The notes under the pieces: generated by a model
Seen by the model: the letters and a program-made list of their open reading frames with translations, nothing else
Database searches by the model: none
Told to the model about the DNA's origin: nothing
Source of the DNA: Desulfobacterales bacterium
GTDB lineage: Bacteria; Desulfobacterota; Desulfobacteria; Desulfobacterales; JAUWMJ01
Length of the DNA stretch: 7,526 nt
Reading direction: 5' to 3'
Assembly: GCA_030613225.1 (NCBI GenBank)
Contig: JAUWMJ010000139.1
Coordinates: 1-7,526, forward strand
Shown here: positions 5,835 through 7,526 of the stretch, piece by piece
How positions within the stretch are numbered: the first letter of the stretch is position 1
Layout of the letters: every line of letters begins with the position of its first letter
Translations under genes and position numbers: made by a program

Positions 5835-6698
5835 GCTCGGCTTCAGAAAATCCGTCAGATTAATGACTTTGTCGCTCTTTTTAATTGACCCCTTCATACT
5901 TTCCCATGACCCTCTAACCTTTGCCTTTCTCAGTTCGCTGATAACGGTCTGAAGATCAGGATTACTGTCCACAAGTTCGCGGATCTGTTTATCAACTTCT
6001 TGCCAGCTCGCCTCAAGGGCTTCGATGTCCAAAGCAAATTCTCCTATGTACGACAGCAAGTTGCCTAAATTGGACATGAGACCGAAATGGGTGGTGCCCT
6101 GCAGGTAATACGGGCAGTGGCACCACAGGCTGATGCAATGGAACCCCCTTTTGGGTCCTTTTGACTGTATGATGGAATGGATGGCACTTGGACCCTGGTA
6201 GTTGATGGGAATCACGTTTTTCTTTTTTAGTCTGGAAAACAACTCCGGGTCCGAGACGATTCCCGATATGATCCGGTCCGAATGGAGAACGTTGTCATAC
6301 ATGCTCCCTAAGGTAACAATAGTCTTGATACCCTGCTGTTCGCAAAGAGAAAACACCTCGTCGACAAAACTAAACCACCTGAGGTGCGGTTCATCGGCAA
6401 TTAAAATAACCAGATCCCTTTCACCCAGTCCTGTCTTTGCAGCATAAAAAGCGCCACCGGGCGTTGAAAATCCTTTCAAAAAGCCATCTTCTATCTTAAC
6501 CCTGGGGCGGTCTTCATCGTAGCGGTAAAAATGATCCGGGTTGATCCTGGCAAACATTTCGGCCTTCAAGCAGTGAACCAGGTAAGAGACCATGCCCTTT
6601 GAAACGTTAAGCGCATTTCCCCAGCCGTTAAAACCTGCAATAAGAAGTGGATGGCCCAACTCGGGTATTTTTTCAATATGAATTCCCTGCTCATCCAT
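5832..6698 (-). CDS. PAC2 family protein (proteasome assembly chaperone-like), function unknown in bacteria
   Basis: With the ATG at 6698 the product has 288 residues. It has the landmarks I associate with bacterial/archaeal PAC2 proteins: LLIAGFNGWGNA (18-29), INPDHFYRY followed by RP (52-65), DEPHLRWFSF (102-111), TLGSMYDNVLHSD (129-141), YQGPSAIHS (167-175) and SLWCHCPYYL (190-199). A charged helical tail runs from about 225. There is no signal peptide or membrane segment, so it is cytoplasmic. Eukaryotic and archaeal relatives help assemble the 20S proteasome; no proteasome gene is in this window and the bacterial role is unknown. The start is uncertain: no good ribosome site precedes this ATG, and a TTG at 6758 adds 20 residues, also without a site. 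The stop codon lies in a repeat element, so the C-terminal end may have been altered by its insertion. Confidence 0.85.
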   Translation of the reverse strand: MDEQGIHIEKIPELGHPLLIAGFNGWGNALNVSKGMVSYLVHCLKAEMFARINPDHFYRYDEDRPRVKIEDGFLKGFSTPGGAFYAAKTGLGERDLVILIADEPHLRWFSFVDEVFSLCEQQGIKTIVTLGSMYDNVLHSDRIISGIVSDPELFSRLKKKNVIPINYQGPSAIHSIIQSKGPKRGFHCISLWCHCPYYLQGTTHFGLMSNLGNLLSYIGEFALDIEALEASWQEVDKQIRELVDSNPDLQTVISELRKAKVRGSWESMKGSIKKSDKVINLTDFLKPS

Positions 6699-6775
6699 AT
6701 TTCTATATTTGTCATTCTTGCCGGGGAATGTCAAGGTGGCTTTTACTGCAAAAACCAATTGGGTCGAATTTTCAT

Positions 6776-6855
6776 GTGTTCTTGGGGACGGTGTTCTTGG
6801 GTACGCCCTTTCGATTTAAAGCTTTAAGTGTTCTTGTATGTTCTTGGGGATGCCC
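6776..6855 (+). repeat. GTGTTCTTGGG repeat cluster upstream of PAC2 (four partial units)
   Basis: TGTTCTTGGG-type words begin near 6776, 6791, 6828 and 6839. Two of them run into GTACGCCC (6801-6808) and GATGCCC (6849-6855), like the GCACGCCC end of the 3453-3493 cluster. Between them is a perfect 12-bp palindrome, TTAAAGCTTTAA (6816-6827). The cluster sits about 80 bp before the chosen PAC2 start, where promoter signals would be expected. No associated transposase is visible. Confidence 0.6.
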
Positions 6856-6913
6856 TATCATTTTAAAATTTTATCAAACAAATTGACATGAAAAGTGTGC
6901 AGCGCATCTATTC

Positions 6914-7200
6914 CAGACCTCGTTATTAACCTTACAAAAATGACCGGAGACCTTGATATACCATGTAATCGCAAAATAATTTGACACCAGGTCGGTCTGG
7001 GTTATAAGGTTCAAGGGTTCCCCGTTCAAGGTTAAGTGCTTCGGACTTCTTCCTTACCTATTGATTCCATTGGGTTAATGTAATGGCGGACAACCTCTGA
7101 ACCTTTGAACCGTGAACCTTTTAACCAAAATGCCCGGCTGGAAACTTAAGATTTCTGTCCAAAATATTACGACATAATACGCTATAAGTTACGAGGTCTG
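6914..7200 (+). mobile_element. Miniature inverted-repeat element, CAGACCTCG family, copy B (287 bp) with TATTC target duplication
   Basis: The terminal inverted repeat is CAGACCTCGT at 6914-6923 and its complement at 7191-7200. The direct repeat TATTC flanks it exactly (6909-6913 and 7201-7205), marking insertion with a 5-bp duplication. It aligns with the complement of 3080-3365 along its whole length, best in the left 130 bp and worst near the right third. Opposed degenerate heptad blocks lie at 6999-7035 and 7091-7127. It is non-coding and non-autonomous, and the intact duplication suggests it is younger than copy A. Confidence 0.85.
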
Positions 7201-7212
7201 TATTCTTGATTT

Positions 7213-7526
7213 ATATTGTACAAATAGCTTATATTCAGACCTCGACATTTTTTAATAAATACGCTATTTTTTTGGACAAAAGCAATGCGCTAACAATACA
7301 TCAAGTTGCTTGTTACTGGTTTCTGCGCTCAAGCTTCAGGTGTCAGTAGTAAAAAAGCGAGAGCCAGCCTGAAACCTGATCCGCCTCCGGCGGAACACCT
7401 GAAGCTTGAGCGCAGTAACCAGCAACAAGCAACTTGATATATTGTTAGCGCGTTGCTTTTGTCCAAAAAAATAGCGTATTTATTAACAAAATGTCGAGGT
7501 CTGAATATAAGCTATTTGTACAATAT
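7213..7526. mobile_element. Giant near-perfect palindrome containing CAGACCTCG ends (copy C), cut by window edge
   Basis: Left arm 7213-7343 and right arm 7395-7526 are reverse complements with 4 mismatches and one indel over about 131 bp. The loop is 7344-7394. The motif CAGACCTCGAC (7236-7246) and its complement lie 23 bases inside the outer limits, so the palindrome continues beyond the element-like ends into flanking DNA and may extend past the window. Sub-terminal words TTTGGACA and ATACGCTAT also occur near the matching end of copy B, though ATACGCTAT is inverted relative to it. The loop holds a smaller stem, TCCGCC/GGCGGA (7380-7394). No frame in it looks like a gene. Confidence 0.8.

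Noticed and set aside
6647..6886. 79-residue plus-strand frame across the PAC2 start and the repeat cluster
   Set aside because: It is antisense to PAC2 and then reads through repeats; no start signal or family resemblance.
6883..6912. Plus-strand promoter TTGACA (6883-6888) with TCTATT (6907-6912) at the edge of copy B
   Set aside because: The spacing of 18 is acceptable, but no plus-strand gene follows, and the -10-like bases fall within the target duplication, so it is probably chance.
6776..7127. CRISPR-like array from the repeated words
   Set aside because: Units are 7-11 bases, degenerate, and adjacent or irregularly spaced, with no uniform unique spacers and no cas genes.
3080..7200. 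Copies A and B as ends of a composite transposon carrying the two genes
   Set aside because: Copy B has its own exact 5-bp duplication, the copies are only about 85% identical, and no transposase lies between them, so independent insertions fit better.
7213..7526. Retron or diversity-generating template RNA
   Set aside because: A long hairpin alone is not evidence; there is no reverse transcriptase gene and no variable-repeat pair in the window.

Overview
The window suggests a Gram-negative, AT-leaning bacterium, most likely a Desulfobacterota (former deltaproteobacterial, Desulfobacterales-like) genome. This is inferred from an outer-membrane type lipoprotein and a SPOR/beta-barrel protein, a bacterial PAC2-family gene, and an unusual density of non-coding palindromic repeats of types I associate with that group. 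No rRNA or tRNA is visible, so the taxonomy is an inference.

Layout. Bases 1-651 hold the 3' part of a 23S rRNA pseudouridine synthase gene (+). A degenerate repeat with an inner hairpin (690-812) and a complete miniature inverted-repeat element with 6-bp target duplications (841-965) follow. Next are a small lipoprotein gene (994-1512, +) and, convergent to it after only 15 bp, a SPOR-domain/outer-membrane barrel gene (1528-2700, -). An AT-rich gap leads to a second kind of miniature element, copy A (3080-3365). After it come a GTGTTCTTGGG repeat cluster and a 131-bp hairpin repeat. Two minus-strand genes follow: PAC2-family protein (5832-6698), then a Na/Pi-cotransporter-PhoU fusion (3710-5383). 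They are separated by 448 bp that carry another palindromic element, which overlaps the PAC2 stop codon. Upstream of PAC2 lie a second GTGTTCTTGGG cluster and copy B (6914-7200), an inverted relative of copy A with a clean 5-bp duplication. The window closes inside a giant palindrome of at least 314 bp (7213-7526).

Function. The genes do not form an obvious pathway. They cover rRNA modification, two envelope proteins, phosphate/sodium transport with a PhoU-like domain, and a protein of unknown role related to proteasome assembly chaperones. PAC2 and the transporter share a strand and could be co-transcribed, but the 448-bp gap and a possible separate promoter argue for at least partly independent expression.

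The notable content is the non-coding part. At least seven palindromic or repeat units of about five types lie in roughly 7.5 kb, and no transposase gene is present. Three of them (A, B and the terminal palindrome) share the end motif CAGACCTCG and look like one non-autonomous family.
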